Origin: Apiospora phragmitis
Lineage: Eukaryota; Ascomycota; Sordariomycetes; Amphisphaeriales; Apiosporaceae
Direction: 5' to 3'
DNA: 64,000 bases
Assembly (NCBI GenBank): GCA_038363925.1
Contig: JAQQWL010000008.1
Location: 620,001 to 684,000, forward strand
Shown piece by piece: positions 14,285 through 26,486 of the stretch (positions within the stretch are counted from its first letter, which is position 1; each line of letters begins with the position of its first letter). A model generated the notes under the pieces. That model worked only from the letters and a program-made list of their open reading frames with translations, was not told where the DNA came from and made no database searches. Both the position numbers and the translations under genes were made by a program.

Positions 14285-15996
14285 ATGGATACGGCAGACA
14301 ATGGGGGAAGAGTCTGGGGCCGAACTCTTATCAAGAAGCCTATAATCCGTACCCCCCTGGGCAGCATGCCATAGTTAATAGTAGTTCGGAGGATACCGAT
14401 AATGTTTTAAAAGGCCAAGTGGACTCGGTCTATGAAGCCAAGGCCGAGGTCCTCAATAAAGCTGTAAGTCACTTGAATTGCTACTACCATACCAGGGGCA
14501 GGGGACATTGAGCATTGAGCTAACACTCACCCAGATCCAGCGTATTGGTATGGGATGGTATCAATGGCAACTGTTTATTGTCGTGGGTTTCGGCTGGGCT
14601 TCGGATAACCTGTGGCCGATTGTGACGTCGCTCATCTTGACTCCAATTGCCAACGAGTTCCATGTGACCAAGCCGCCCCTCTTATCGCTTGCCCAGAACA
14701 TCGGCCTGCTGGCGGGTGCCATCTTCTGGGGGTTCGGCTGCGATATTTTTGGCCGGAAATGGGCCTTTAACTTAACGCTGGGCTTGACCGCGGTCTGGGG
14801 TATGGTGGCCGGGGCTGCCCCAAACTTTGCGGCCATCGGCGTCTTTGCGGCTCTCTGGTCCTTTGGCGTCGGTGGCAACCTACCGGTGGACTCGGCCATC
14901 TTCCTCGAGTTCTTGCCCGGGTCGCACCAGTATCTACTGACTGTGCTCTCCATCGACTGGGCTATTTCCCAAGTTGTCGCCACGCTCATAGCTTGGCCGC
15001 TGCTGGGCCACATGACCTGCCAACAGGACACAGTGTGTGAGCGCTCTGGAAACATGGGTTGGCGCTACTTCATCATCACCATGGGAGGCTTGACCCTGCT
15101 CATGTTCGTGATTCGCTTCGCCTTGTTCACGATATATGAGTCGCCAAAGTACCTTATGGGCAAGGGGCGCGACGAAGATGCCGTGCGTATCGTGCACGAG
15201 GTTGCGCGGAGAAACGGCAAGCATTCAGAACTGACACTAGATGATCTGAAGGCGTGCGAGCCTCCGGGATACGTGAACCGGGCCGCAGCAGCTGACGCTG
15301 TCAAACGCAAGCTACAAGTCATCAATCTATCTCACATCCGACCGCTATTCCAAACCAAGCGCTTAGCATGGAACACAGCCGGCTTGATGATAGTGTGGGC
15401 CTTCCTTGGTTTAGGGTGAGTCTTCCTGAAGCCGAACCAAAGAATGCCGCTCACTCATGGGACGGTGATAGATACCCGCTGTATAACGCCTTTCTACCTT
15501 ACCTCCAGGCCACACGCGGTGCCGAATTCGGAGATGGGTCGACGTATATCACGTACCGGAACTCACTCATCATTGCAGTCGTCGGTGTGCCTGGCGCTCT
15601 TCTCGGCGGTGTACTCGTCGAGCTGCCGCGGTTCGGACGGAAGGGGACGCTCGGCTTGAGTACCATGATCACGGGCGCTTTCCTCTACGCCTCCACGACG
15701 GCGATGACATCTTCGAGCCTGCTCGGGTGGAACTGCGCGTTCAACTTCAGCAGCAACATCATGTACGCGGTGCTGTACGGCTTCACGCCCGAGCTGTTTC
15801 CCACCAAGGATCGAGGTACGGGAACGCGCTCACGGCCACGGCGAACCGCGTCTTCGGCATCATGGCCCCGATTGTGGCCATGTTTGGAAACCTGAAGACG
15901 GCGGTTCCCGTCTACGTCAGTGGTGCTCTTTTCATAGCGGCGGGAATGGTCGCGCTGACGCTGCCCTTCGAGTCAAGGGGCAAAGCCAGCCTCTGA
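14285..15996 (+). CDS. MFS sugar-transporter-like protein, two frame breaks
   Basis: A 12-TM major facilitator of the sugar-transporter/SV2-like kind, probably in the plasma membrane; substrate unknown. Start ATG 14285 reads MDTADNGG, then the frame is lost at a G5 run (14303-14307). One more G continues into QEAYNPYPPGQ and DSVYEAKAEVLNKA. Introns are 14464-14534 (71 bp) and 15416-15471 (56 bp); they rebuild NKA/IQRIGMGWYQWQLF and GLG/YPLYNAFLPYL. Visible motifs are GFGCDIFGRKWAFN, WSFGVGGNLPVDSAIF, and FTPELFPTKDRGTG near the C-terminus. A second break, one base short near 15826-15832, separates DRGTG from NALTATANRVFG; the frame then runs to the stop at 15994-15996. Correcting both gives 528 residues. 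There are no internal nonsense codons, so assembly error is as likely as decay. Confidence 0.8.
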
Positions 15997-16997
15997 GAGG
16001 TGTAGAGGTGTAGGGAAGTAGTTAGATTTCTAGGTTACTACTAGACGAGATATGTCTTGTAAGCTGCGCTTCGGAGAATATATCCGCGGTGTTATGACTG
16101 CCAGCTTGAGTAGACGTGGCTGCATGGTCTGAGCGAACCGATGGAGTCAAGGGGTTCCCTGGTGTTAGTGAAAAGTCTCGGATTGGTGTTATCCATCGTG
16201 ACCGGAGTTTCCCTCGCAACGAATCTCTGCTTGCGTGGAAGAAAAAGACGCGACTGAAACCAAGTCGCATTTGCCATAACGTATCCGTACCTACGTGCAA
16301 AACAGCACGCAATAAAGTAGGAGGTATGCACTGAACTACAAACACACTTACAGTGAGTGAGAGGTGGGTTTCGTGCTATTGGTCAGACTCATTCAGTGGG
16401 ACTTCGGCTTCTCGGAACGAAAAAAACCAAGTTAAAAATACCCACCCTGCCCAGGACTTGGACTGGCTGACTGGCTGGTTGGGTTAGGCTCGTCCCCAAA
16501 CTGGAAAAGGCAATTTGTTTACTTTCCAAAATAATATCGCGGCCCGGCCTCTCTTGAATTGATTCCCCATCTTCCTTCCTCCATCTCGGTATCAATCATT
16601 TGATACAGGCACAACATCGACCTTGTGGCTTCTTTCGTCGCCTGATATCTCTACAGAGCCTCCTCCTGCATCTTTAACCACGCCTTGCGACCACTTATAA
16701 CCATGCGAATCGGTCTTGTGTGGTTGTAGTTTTCTGCAGTTTTCCGTTGTTGTTTATTCGCGTCCACTAATCCTTGCAACACGCGCACACATACACACAC
16801 CCACCTACCCAAGCCGGCTCCGCACCCAACGCCCGTCGCTTCCTTTTTAATACGCGACCCAAGTCAACATTGATCACAGTCACCACCAACAACAATTCGT
16901 GCCTTCGTGCTATTGCATGCTACCGAGCAAACGACCAGCATTACCTTGGCTACGCGGCATCTCGCTGGGTTATTTGCGGTTCGGCCACGACTCCATC
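15997..16997. other. Intergenic region and leader of the spindle pole body gene
   Basis: No gene was found. The last 400 bases are CT- and CA-rich, as in fungal 5' leaders. An in-frame ATG at 16917 could extend the next protein by 27 residues. Confidence 0.6.
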
Positions 16998-19900
16998 ATG
17001 GAGTCCAAGACCAGCCGATACCAGTCCCGCATCCTTAGGGAGATGCATCAAAATACAGAGAATCCCTTCAATTCACCACCCTCTTCTACCGGTTCTCATG
17101 GAACCGTAACGCTTACTTCGGATATCTCTTACGACCCGCAACGGATGGGAGACGAGTCCCTGCACTTCCTCTCCAAAAACGCAAACAAGAACCAAAACGC
17201 GTACCAGATCAACGCGGCTGCGCTTGACCAAGACTTCGTTGACTTCAAAGACTGGAAACCGGCTAGTCGCGAGCAGACCACCGACATCTACAACGTCACC
17301 GGCGACAACATGAACCAGCGCCGATCAGCCAAAGAGAACATCCCACCCTCGTCCTCCACAGCCGCTTCGCCTACCGATCAGAAGATGCATGACCAAAATC
17401 AGAAGCAATTCAACGTGGAAGGAGGTGCTCAACGGCAACGCTCACAAATGCAGGCACGGGTTGACAACGAATCGGATGGCGACAGCACGCAGATGTCAGG
17501 GTCTCCTCGTCTGAATGGGCAAAAACCTCGGCGCGCCAATGTTACATCCCTGATCCAATCTCTCAAAGCTGCACAGGCTGCGAAAGAAGCCAAGTCTACC
17601 ACTCCTCAGAAGGAGCCGACTCCGAGGCCGACATCAGCACAGCATGTGATACCCAGGCAGATCCATCCGAGCATCGAGCGTATTCAACTGAATAGCAACC
17701 GCCAGTCTCGCATGAACCACATGAGCCCTGGAACACCGAACCAGACCGCGCGGTCGTTCTTCCTGCCCAACCTCACACATATCGACGATTTCATCTCGGG
17801 CGCTCTAAAGATACAATCCGTCGACAACGGCATGCCTGTTTTCGTCAAAAACGGAAAGGTCCACGATCGCGAAGTCAAGTCGTCACCGAAATACCACGCC
17901 GAGGTAGAGATGATTGGCCTACCAGAAGACGAGCAGCAGATATTCGTGTCCCTTGATAAGATTCGGGATGAGATCCAAGCTCTCCAGGCCCACGACGACC
18001 AGGTCTCCCGTCAAGCCGAACAGTTCCAGGAGGAGGTATATGAGCTCCAGTTGCAATTATCCAAGATCAGGGGTCGCAAGGACAGTGCGATGGGTTCTGA
18101 TTCAGACAACTCACTAATCATACATATGAACTCCCGCCAGTCAGGTAAGTTTCATGCAGGTTCGCGTAACTCAAATCCCGGACAGTCACTGACATGTTAC
18201 AGAACTCGAGGATAAGGTTGCTACACTGCAGGCCAAGCTTGACAAAGCCAACCGCAAAATCAGCATCAACGAAATCCATACCGAAACATACATATCAGAA
18301 CGTGACGAGGCTCTGAAGTCTGCCACTGTTCAATTGGAGAAAGTACACCGTCTCGAGTCGGAACTAGAAGCGGCTCGTAAAGGGCTTAGTGGTTCTCATG
18401 GTAGTCAACGCACACGCGACGCGCATGGTGCGGAGGCAGAACACCGGTCCTTACGCGATGATAACTCGCTACTTCGCGAGCAGTACAAGTCGTTACTCGA
18501 GGAGAACCAGTCACTGCGCTCTCACAATACTGTTGTGACGCAGCAGAACCAGGATCTCCAACAGGAGGTCAAGAGACTTCAACGCCTCGTGGATGTCCTG
18601 CAGGGAGATAACAAGGTGCTCCAGTCTGAGTACAAGATCATTGTCGAAGAAAAGCAGACTCTTAGGCAAGACAACCTGAGCCTTGAGCGTCAGAATGACA
18701 AGTTCTACCATGACACCAAATCTCTTCAGCAGAAGAACTCGTTGCTTGAACGCCGTGTCGGTGACCTTCAGGACGACAATGCCAAGTTACACCAGATGGT
18801 AGAGTCCGCCAACACCCAGACTGGCACCATGACGTTTGACGTAAAAGACCTGCGAGATCGTCTCGAAAAGAAGAACAGAGAACTCGCCGATGAGAATGCT
18901 CAGCTCCAACAACAGGTTGTGAGCCTTCAGTCCGATTACGCATCTAAACGTCTGCAATTCGAACAGGAGAAACGCCGGATGGAAGAGGAGCAAGATTACT
19001 TGCATGATCAGGTTAACCGCATTAGCAAACGGTTCGAGAGGGTAGTCCAGGATAGCGAGGAGAAAGATTTGGAGTACGAGGAAAGGCAGGCGTCTTTGAC
19101 TCAACAACTCCAGGATATTGCCAACAGAGAGGCTGCGTTGGCAGCTCGCCTTCGGGAGAGTGGCGATCAAGAGTCGACGCTCCAACGCGAGATACAGCGC
19201 AGAACTGAGGCCATCCAAGAGGCCCAAAGAATCGCACGCGAGGTTCAGAACATGAAGGGTTCTAACAAGCCTGTCAAGATTACTCGCATTGTGGAGCCTA
19301 CAACCTCCAAGATCCGGTCCACCACTAGCGACTTGTCTGTTAGAAACACGATGTCGCAAGATATGCAGATGAGGACGACTATACACAGCAACTCGACTTG
19401 ACACATGGCTCGGGATTCGGGGACGCTTTTGCCAAGGCGGATATGAACCGTCTTCAGAATGCCCTTCGCCAAAACCAGTCAGCATCTCGGCAGCAACGGC
19501 GTGGAGATGTCACTGAGGAGTACCTCGATGATGTTGATGCTGGCTTTACTGAAGACATGAGCCAGAGCCTTCCGCCTGCTTTTATCCCCGAACGAAACGC
19601 CAGTCCTTCTCTCAAGGCAAGGCCTGCCAACGCTAAGGGCCAGGCAGCCCAGTCTAAGAGACAGCCTTCTGGTATTCTCAAGAATTCACAACATACCCGT
19701 CGTGTTTCGGAACAGGATAACACTGGACGCTTCAGTATTAAGTCTGGCTTGAGCGAACTCAGTCTCCCTGACCATACCACCGAGTCAAACGTGCTTCCCC
19801 CGGCACGTCGTCACTCGGATAGTCAGAGATTCGAACTTGACGTGGAGGAGAACATGACATCAGCCCTCTTCATGGATGATATTACCCTCGATGCCCGAAA

Positions 19901-20504
19901 GCGCAGGGCTGAGAGAGAAGCCACCAGGGACGTTACGAAGGAGCAGACGAAGAGACCCATGTCTAGTCTTTCCAAAGAGGCCAAGCGTGTTCTTGATGGT
20001 CTATGCCATGATCACGATTGCAGTAATTGCATTGTGTGCACCAGGATCAAGTCGCATACACACAGCTCGACCAGAAAGACGACAGTACGCGTGGAGCAAC
20101 CAGTTCCCGTCACTGATCGCGTTGCCAACCCGGAGCCTGTTGAAGGAACAGCATTTGAGGACCAACCGACGATGCGCCCTGCCCGGGACCCTGCCATCGC
20201 TTTGGCAGTCGTCATCAAGAACATCAAAGACGAGCTCGCACACGTCAAGTCGAAGCTTATGGCGAAACAGACGGAACTCAACGAGCTTGACCCTTCGTTT
20301 GGAAGGCGTCATCGACAGCAACTGAATGCCGAGATCAGTCAGCTATCGCGCCTTTCCGAGATGAAGTGCGAGCAGCTATATCAGCTATATGATGTGCTTG
20401 AGGGGCAAAAGACGAGTGGACAGCATATGTCGCAAGAGGAGCTGGAGATCACGATAATGAGCATTCAGTGCAAGGACGATACCTGGAACGGCATCACGGA
20501 TTAA
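16998..20504 (+). CDS. Ppc89/Cep57-like spindle pole body coiled-coil protein, one frame break
   Basis: A long scaffold protein predicted to sit at the spindle pole body. Exon 1 (16998-18144) encodes a polar N-terminus (ESKTSRYQSRILREMHQNTE). A 58-bp intron (18145-18202) rebuilds SRQS-E-LEDKVATLQAKL. Residues about 330-760 are almost continuous coiled coil (Leu/Gln/Glu heptads). The C-terminal block at about 20190-20430 (DPAIALAVVIKNIKDELAHV; LDPSFGRRHRQQL; CEQLYQLYDVLEGQK) looks like the Cep57 microtubule-binding domain (PF06657) found in fungal Ppc89 proteins. The frame stops at TGA 19399-19401, but one missing base there joins IHSNST to THGSGFGDAFAKAD. Corrected length is 1149 residues. 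I chose ATG 16998 because conserved-looking sequence starts there; 16917 is an alternative. Ppc89 is essential in fission yeast, so the break is suspect. Confidence 0.85.
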
Positions 20505-21761
20505 CGGAGTTGGCTGTGTATTTTTGGACTGGGCTTTCAGGAGGCTATGGATGGTTACGGCCGGCGTTACGGCCGCATTATTGGCTGCATTGTATAAGTA
20601 CAATTTTTGTTGTTTGACTGTAGGGCTTAAGGGGGTATCAAAAAGAAATCCGAGATATTCTGTCTACCGCACACCTAAGACTGCCATATGTTTGAGAGTG
20701 ACTTGCACAGGTGATCTGAACAGTAATGATGAGTGAGTGGTTTCCAAATCATCTACCAGGCTGGCGTGGCCACTAACCTGGTATCCCCTTCATTACTAAC
20801 AACAGGCCGCATAATAAGAGCGGTTCTATACCAGTTGAACACTCAGATCACGGGTGTTTATGAGGGCCTTCACAGCGTAGAACATATTTCTCGTCGAGAT
20901 TATAGAATGAAAACTCATCGTGTTTTCTCCATTGTATGAATGAACCCCTGTGGTTGGCAATCAAGGGGAGGCATTCTTAATAAACCCCTTACTGTGCCAT
21001 TTCACTCACTACCTACTAGACTTTGCTGCCCGGATTGCCAGTATCTGCAGGATCGCTTGTTCACCCGGCTTATGATGCCTCAGTGAGACGTCGGTGCTTG
21101 CGAAGTACTCATACAACTCGCCGATTGTGGATTTTCTTCGAGCTTCCCATTGTGCATGGTACTGCATTATCCGCGCGATGTTCACCAACATCGCAAACTG
21201 ACCTTGATCCTGCCTTCCGTCTCATCTTTTCGTCTACATCGTCGCAACTCGACCTGCACTTCTCTTAAGCTTCAGTCATCTGCTTGCTCGGATGAAAGCT
21301 CACTAACAGGCCTCACTTCGTTGATTTCGCTATTGCACGCGATATATCGCCACCATCGTCGCTGCCCTCTCGACTGCCGAACAAAACCAGACTTCTCCCG
21401 TCTCATCTTCCACCCAGACCACTCTCCCACAAACAAATCCCATCTTCAGACATTTTCCAGCCCTCGTCCGAAATTCAAGGTATATACTACTGACCATTGG
21501 CTTCACTCTGCCTGTATACTACTAGTTTCAAGCACTTACTAATAGGCACCAGACGAGAAGAAAAGAAAGAGTGGTCTTCCTCTTCATACCTGGCTTGCAA
21601 ACAGCATACCTGGACCAAGGATCGTCGACGGGCAAAGTCGCAAGGCCTACTACACCTAACTCGACCATCACCAAGCAAATTAGCAGAGCAGTCGCCCTCC
21701 CCTACCATCAATCCCCTCCTCGCCCTAAAACCAAAAGAAGCAGAAAGGGGGGAAAGAAACA
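20505..21761. other. Intergenic region and long CT-rich leader
   Basis: No supported gene. From about 21200 to 21760 the plus strand is CT-rich with CCACC/TCATCTTTTC-type words, typical of a long fungal 5' leader for the gene at 21762. Confidence 0.55.
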
Positions 21762-22145
21762 ATGTGCAAGCAAACCTACCTAACCTTCGCCTCCTGCGCG
21801 TGCGAGCTCCGCTACCGCCATGACCCCTGCCCCCACGGCCCGGCCTCCCCCTCGTGCCGCGGCCGCCGCACCGTGCTGGTGCCCGCCCGGAGTCCCCTGT
21901 GCTACCAGCACGCCTACATCCAGAACCAGCAGGCGCGGGCGCGGGCGCGGGACGAAGCCCACCAACAGAAGCAGGAGCAGCAGCAGCAGCAAAAAGGCGA
22001 TGACGATGCTGCTGCTGCTGCTGCTGATGCTCGGGTCGGCGGCACTACGATGAGCCTGTTCGCCGTCGGCGGCGAGGCGTGGCAGCGCGAGATGCAGGCC
22101 AGGCTGGCTTCGGCTGGGCGGCGAGAGGGCTGGTGGGATGTCTGA
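21762..22145 (+). CDS. Small Cys/His-containing protein with Q and A runs, function unknown
   Basis: A single-exon 127-residue frame from ATG 21762 to TGA at 22143. The N-terminal half carries Cys at 2, 12, 14, 23, 32 and 47 with His at 20, 25 and 50, which could bind zinc. No signal peptide or membrane segment is visible. Residues about 68-90 are Q-rich and then A-rich, encoded by CAG and GCT trinucleotide runs (21965-22030). The C-terminus ends GEAWQREMQARLASAGRREG. The family is not recognised. The Cys-rich start and good codon use support it as real. Confidence 0.6.
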   Translation: MCKQTYLTFASCACELRYRHDPCPHGPASPSCRGRRTVLVPARSPLCYQHAYIQNQQARARARDEAHQQKQEQQQQQKGDDDAAAAAADARVGGTTMSLFAVGGEAWQREMQARLASAGRREGWWDV

Positions 22146-22696
22146 TTGATGGACAGCGAAGAAGAGAAGCGGAACAAAGGAAACCAGAAAAGGGGGTGTG
22201 AAACACACGAAAGGGCCAGACAGGCGGTCATCAGGTTGATAAGGGGATACCTAGTTTGCCTCCTTGCTTCCTCCCCATCTCGCAATATCACTTGCTGGTT
22301 GTCCGTCTCTTGCTCCTGGCTCGCTCGCTGCTAGCCCCAAGCAAAGTGACTTGGTAGACTCGTCAGTTTGAGGCATAAGAGGCAGCAGAATTGCAGCGGC
22401 TGAGCAAAGCAAAATCGAGTTTTCTTTTCCTTCTTAATAATAGTGTTAGGCTCAACCCATTGACCAAACAGCCAAATTCACTCTCGTTCAGTACTGTTGC
22501 CTGCCATTGAACCCTTTGGAGTTAGAAAAGACCACCAATTTGATAATTCTTGGTTGTAATCCTCCCATGCCAGAAATACGGCATGTGACTTCGTAGTATG
22601 TATATTACAGTATTTCTCGTCTCCTGAAAGCGCACACACCCAACTGTGCCTGCGCCATATAACTTCCCCGTCATAGTAGTTTACTGTTTTCTATCT
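22146..22696. other. Convergent 3' intergenic region
   Basis: Between the tail of the small Cys/His gene and the tail of the alanyl-tRNA synthetase gene. Nothing recognised. Confidence 0.6.
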
Positions 22697-25600
22697 CTAA
22701 AGCTTCAACTTCTCCTCGAGCCACTTGCGAGCAGTCTCGACAGCCTCGTCGATCTTTTCGGCCTTGGTTCCCTGTCCTTGGCGAGTAGGCTCCTTACCGC
22801 CGGACTTTCCGCCAACAACCTCGGAAACAGCAGCAGACCAGTGCTCGGCGGTGACACCTTTCGAGGATAGATCCTGGTATATGGTTAGTTAAAGGTTCTA
22901 ATGAATGTGTAGTAGAGCGACTTACAGTGCCAACATATACACCGTGCACAACAGCTCCCTCAGCAGGGCTGCCACCGAAGAGGTATACAGACTTCGACTT
23001 GTCCTTGGACTTGAAGTGGTTCATAACTTCGGAGATGGCCTTCGTGTTGGCAGAGATCGGCAATTGACCAACAAAGTAGTTGGCGTCGTTGTTCTCATCT
23101 TTGGCGAAATGGGCAGTGACCACATCCAGCGCCGTCTTGCTCTCAGCCTTTTGGCGCTTCTTCTGTTCATCAACGACTGCCTTGACCACCTTGTTGAACC
23201 TTGTCCTTAGGTCTTCTTTGGTGACAGCAGAGACAACAAGGTTGTTGAGGTCCACGGTGGTTTGCTTGACTTCCGATTCCTTCTCGGGACCAAAAGGCAT
23301 AGCCTCAATAAGGTCGATGCGCTTGCCGAACTCAACAGCTTCGCGCTGGACACCATGCGCAGCATCGCCAGTGTAGGCCACAACACGGCGAATGCCCTTG
23401 GCAATACCGCTCTCCTCGACAATTACCAGATCCTTGATGATACCAGTCTGGTCCACATGAGTTCCACCGCAGAACTCGACACTCACCTTGCGCCAGTCGG
23501 GGTTCTCCGGTGTCTCGAGCAGCATTTCCACGTCGATACCGACCGACACCACTCGTACAGGGTTGGGATACGTCTCTCCAAACACGGCACGCACACCATT
23601 GATTTGCTTGGCAAGGTCGAGATCAACTTCCTTGGAGTAGATTTTGCAATTTTGCTGGATGTAGGAGTTCGACAAATCTTCGATCTTCTTGAGCTCGGGA
23701 ATGGTGACACCAGTCTTGTGGGAGAAGTCAAATCGCATCTTGTCCTGGTCGACCAAGGACCCCTTTTGGTTGATGTCATCGCCCAACACCTCTCTCAGAG
23801 AGTGGTTAAGAATATGTGTTCCAGTATGGTTGTTTCGAATCGGCTGTCGTCGCAGTTCGTCGTATTCGGCGATAACCTCATCACCCGCGTTGAGCTCACC
23901 GTACTCCAAATATCCATTGTGGATGATGTATCCACCGAATTGCTGGGTATCGAGAACCTTGAACTCGGCAACATCGTCGATCACTAATCGGCCAGTGTCG
24001 GCAACCTGTCCACCTTGCTCTGCGTAAAAGTTGGTCTTGTCGAGCAGTATTCCAAATGGTGTATTAGGTGGCAAGTCTTTACTGGACTTCTTGAATTCGG
24101 TGCCGGTGTAGATCAGTTGAACCTTGGCCTTGATGTCGCCCTTGAGGAATTTGGCCTCGTCATTAGGGATAGGGACCTTGAGTTGGTCCTTGAGCTCAGC
24201 GATCTGGTGGACGTTCAACTTGGCAAAGGTTTGCACAGAGTTCTTGACGGACTTGCTCGCTTCACGGGCCTTCTTCTCTTGCAACAGCGACTTCCTCCTC
24301 GTCAATGGAAAGTTGTCGCTCTTCGGCCATCAGCTTGGTCAAATCCTCGGGGAAGCCGAAAGTGTCATATAATCTCCATACATCCGCGCCTGTGAGCTTC
24401 TTGGAACCGCTTTTCAGGGCCTGAGCAGCATACTTCTCAAACTGCTTCTCTCCTCGGTCGAGGGTTCTCGCGAAAGCTTCCTCTTCCTCGTCCAGGATTT
24501 CCTTGACATCATTCTGCTTCTTCACAATTTCAGGGAACTGCTCACCCATCTGCTCAACCAGAGCGGGTAGAATCTTGGAGAAGAATGAGCCAATCTCAAC
24601 ATTGAAGTACTTCCGAGCGTATCTTGAGCCTCGTCTCAAGACTCGTCGTACAACATAACCACGGCCGTCGTTGTTTGGTACAGCACCATCCGAAATGGAG
24701 AACGTGAGTAGACGGATATGATCAGCAACGACACGGTAGGCAGTATCGATTCCGTCGACGTCGTCCTTGCCGTACTTATCAGTGTACTCCCGTGCGCCAG
24801 TGACCTCCTGAATCTTGGCGAAAAGTGGGGTGAATATGTCGGTGGCGTAGTTGGATGTCTTGTCTTGCAGAGCAGACACTAAACGCTCGAAGCCCATGCC
24901 AGTATCGATGTGCTTAGCAGGGAGGGACCTGAGCGACTTGTCCTCTTGACGATCATATTGCATAAAGACGTTGTTCCAAACTTCAACAACCAGAGGGTCG
25001 TCCTGGTTGACAAGGTCCGCCGCGTTCCGGCCGCCGACCTTGTCATAATGGACCTCGCTACAGGGTCCACAGGGGCCCTGATCACCCATCTCCCAGAAAT
25101 TGTCCTTCATGTTACCAGGAAGGATATGGTCTTCGGGAACACCGACCGACTTCCACAGCTCCTTGGCCTCTAGATCGGGCTCGAGGCCCATTTCCGAGTT
25201 GCCCTCGAAGTATGTAACGTATAGTCGGTTGGGATCTAACCCGTAGACCTTGGTGAGGAGCTTCCAGGACCAGCCAATAGCCTCCTTCTTGAAGTAGTCA
25301 CCGAACGACCAATTGCCCAACATCTCGAAGAATGTATGGTGGTAGCTGTCCTTGCCGACATCATCGAGATCATTGTGCTTTCCACCGGCGCGAATGCACT
25401 TTTGCGAGTCGACGGCGCGCTTCAGCTTGGACATGTCATTGGTGCTGGCAATGGTGCCCAAGAAGATGGGCTTGAACTGGTTCATGCCCGCGTTCGTGAA
25501 CAACAGAGTCGGATCATCGTGGGGGACGACAGAGGAGGATGGGACTAAGCAAAGATGATTTGTTAGGAAATAGAAATAGACTTGATTCGGTACTACATTA

Positions 25601-25750
25601 TTTGGGGGTATGCATCGTCGGATGGTGTGGCAAGGAGCGGTGGCATCGTGAGTTGTGGTGGTGGCTCGTACCTATAGTATGCCCCCTCTGCTCGAAGAAT
25701 TCAAAGAAGGTCTTGCGGACCCCGACGCCGGTCCACTGCTTCTTCTCCAT
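22697..25750 (-). CDS. ala1: Alanyl-tRNA synthetase, one frame break; likely dual-targeted
   Basis: It attaches alanine to tRNA-Ala in the cytosol and probably mitochondria. Minus-strand exons are 25750-25672, 25544-22926 and 22873-22697; introns are 127 bp and 52 bp. Catalytic-domain text is clear ([18 protein letters not shown]), then the editing domain ([16 protein letters not shown]) and the zinc-binding [10 protein letters not shown]. The C-terminus ends [15 protein letters not shown] at 25750 is the cytosolic start. The frame stays open upstream to ATG 26209, giving a basic, Ser/Arg-rich extension (RLRYKSARRIPISRLYSSTA) that looks like a mitochondrial presequence. One extra base at about 24271-24277 breaks the frame between EVAVAR and KAREASKSV. 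Corrected length is 957, close to yeast Ala1 (958 as I recall). It is essential in fungi, so an assembly error or a second copy is expected. Confidence 0.92.
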
Positions 25751-26486
25751 TTTGGCTGAGGGTTTGCTGGCAGTGCTGCTGTAAAGTCGCGATATAGGAA
25801 TCCTACGAGCAGACTTATATCTCAGTCGAGTGGTCGCAAACAAAGAATTCGCCTCCCTCTGTGTGAAGGTGGGAAAAGTTGTAGTGGGGTACGATGTTCG
25901 GCGCAGAGGAGTCAGGGTATGATGAGTCTGGTGGCGGGGTAAAGCCGATAGCACGGGTGCGGGTGCAGGTGCAGCGGCTGCAACTGCTGGAGCTGGAGCT
26001 GCGGCGCCTGCTACTGAGTGTAATAAGTGCGAGGAATGCTGCTGCTGCTGGTCAATTCCAACGTCGAGACCCCGGCTAATGCTGATCAGTGCGGTGGGTG
26101 TAGAAGGAGTTGGAGCCGAGCTGTAGAAAGTTCTACAAGATTTAGTCACGCCGCCTATAAACAATGACGGCCCTCGACTGCCACTGCCGATGCATTGCTG
26201 GACTTTCATTCGGGATTCTTGTCGCAAATCAACACTTCCCACCACTCGCAAGCAAACAACAACACCTTAAAAACTAGTATCAGCGTTGATGCTGGACAGG
26301 AGACTGTCACATTCATTTAGTTGCCTTGTGACTCAGTCTTCCTCCGATAATCGCTTGTTCGCTTGCTTGCTTTCTAGCATTGAGTTTGAACGGGCTTTGA
26401 TTGGGTGAGACTGGAATGCAATAAAATTGAGAGTTTGAGGAGTCGCCTTGCGCTTACTGCCGGAACGGACGAAGAAGCAATCGAAA
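25751..26486. promoter_or_regulatory. Divergent promoter region, overlaps the optional AlaRS presequence
   Basis: The only space between the start of alaRS (-) and the acidic-protein gene (+), so it should hold both promoters. Bases 25751-26209 also encode the optional N-terminal extension of alaRS. That extension includes an Ala/Pro-rich stretch at 25960-26010. Confidence 0.5.

Noticed and set aside
19380..19420. An intron to explain the frame change in the Ppc89-like gene
   Set aside because: No GT-AG pair of normal intron length rebuilds the frame without losing conserved-looking sequence; a one-base loss is simpler.
21780..22208. 142-codon minus-strand frame rich in Leu and Ala
   Set aside because: Mirror reading of the CAG/GCT runs in the plus-strand gene at 21762.
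24262..24305. Programmed frameshift in alanyl-tRNA synthetase
   Set aside because: No slippery heptamer or downstream structure was seen, and similar one-base breaks affect many other genes here.
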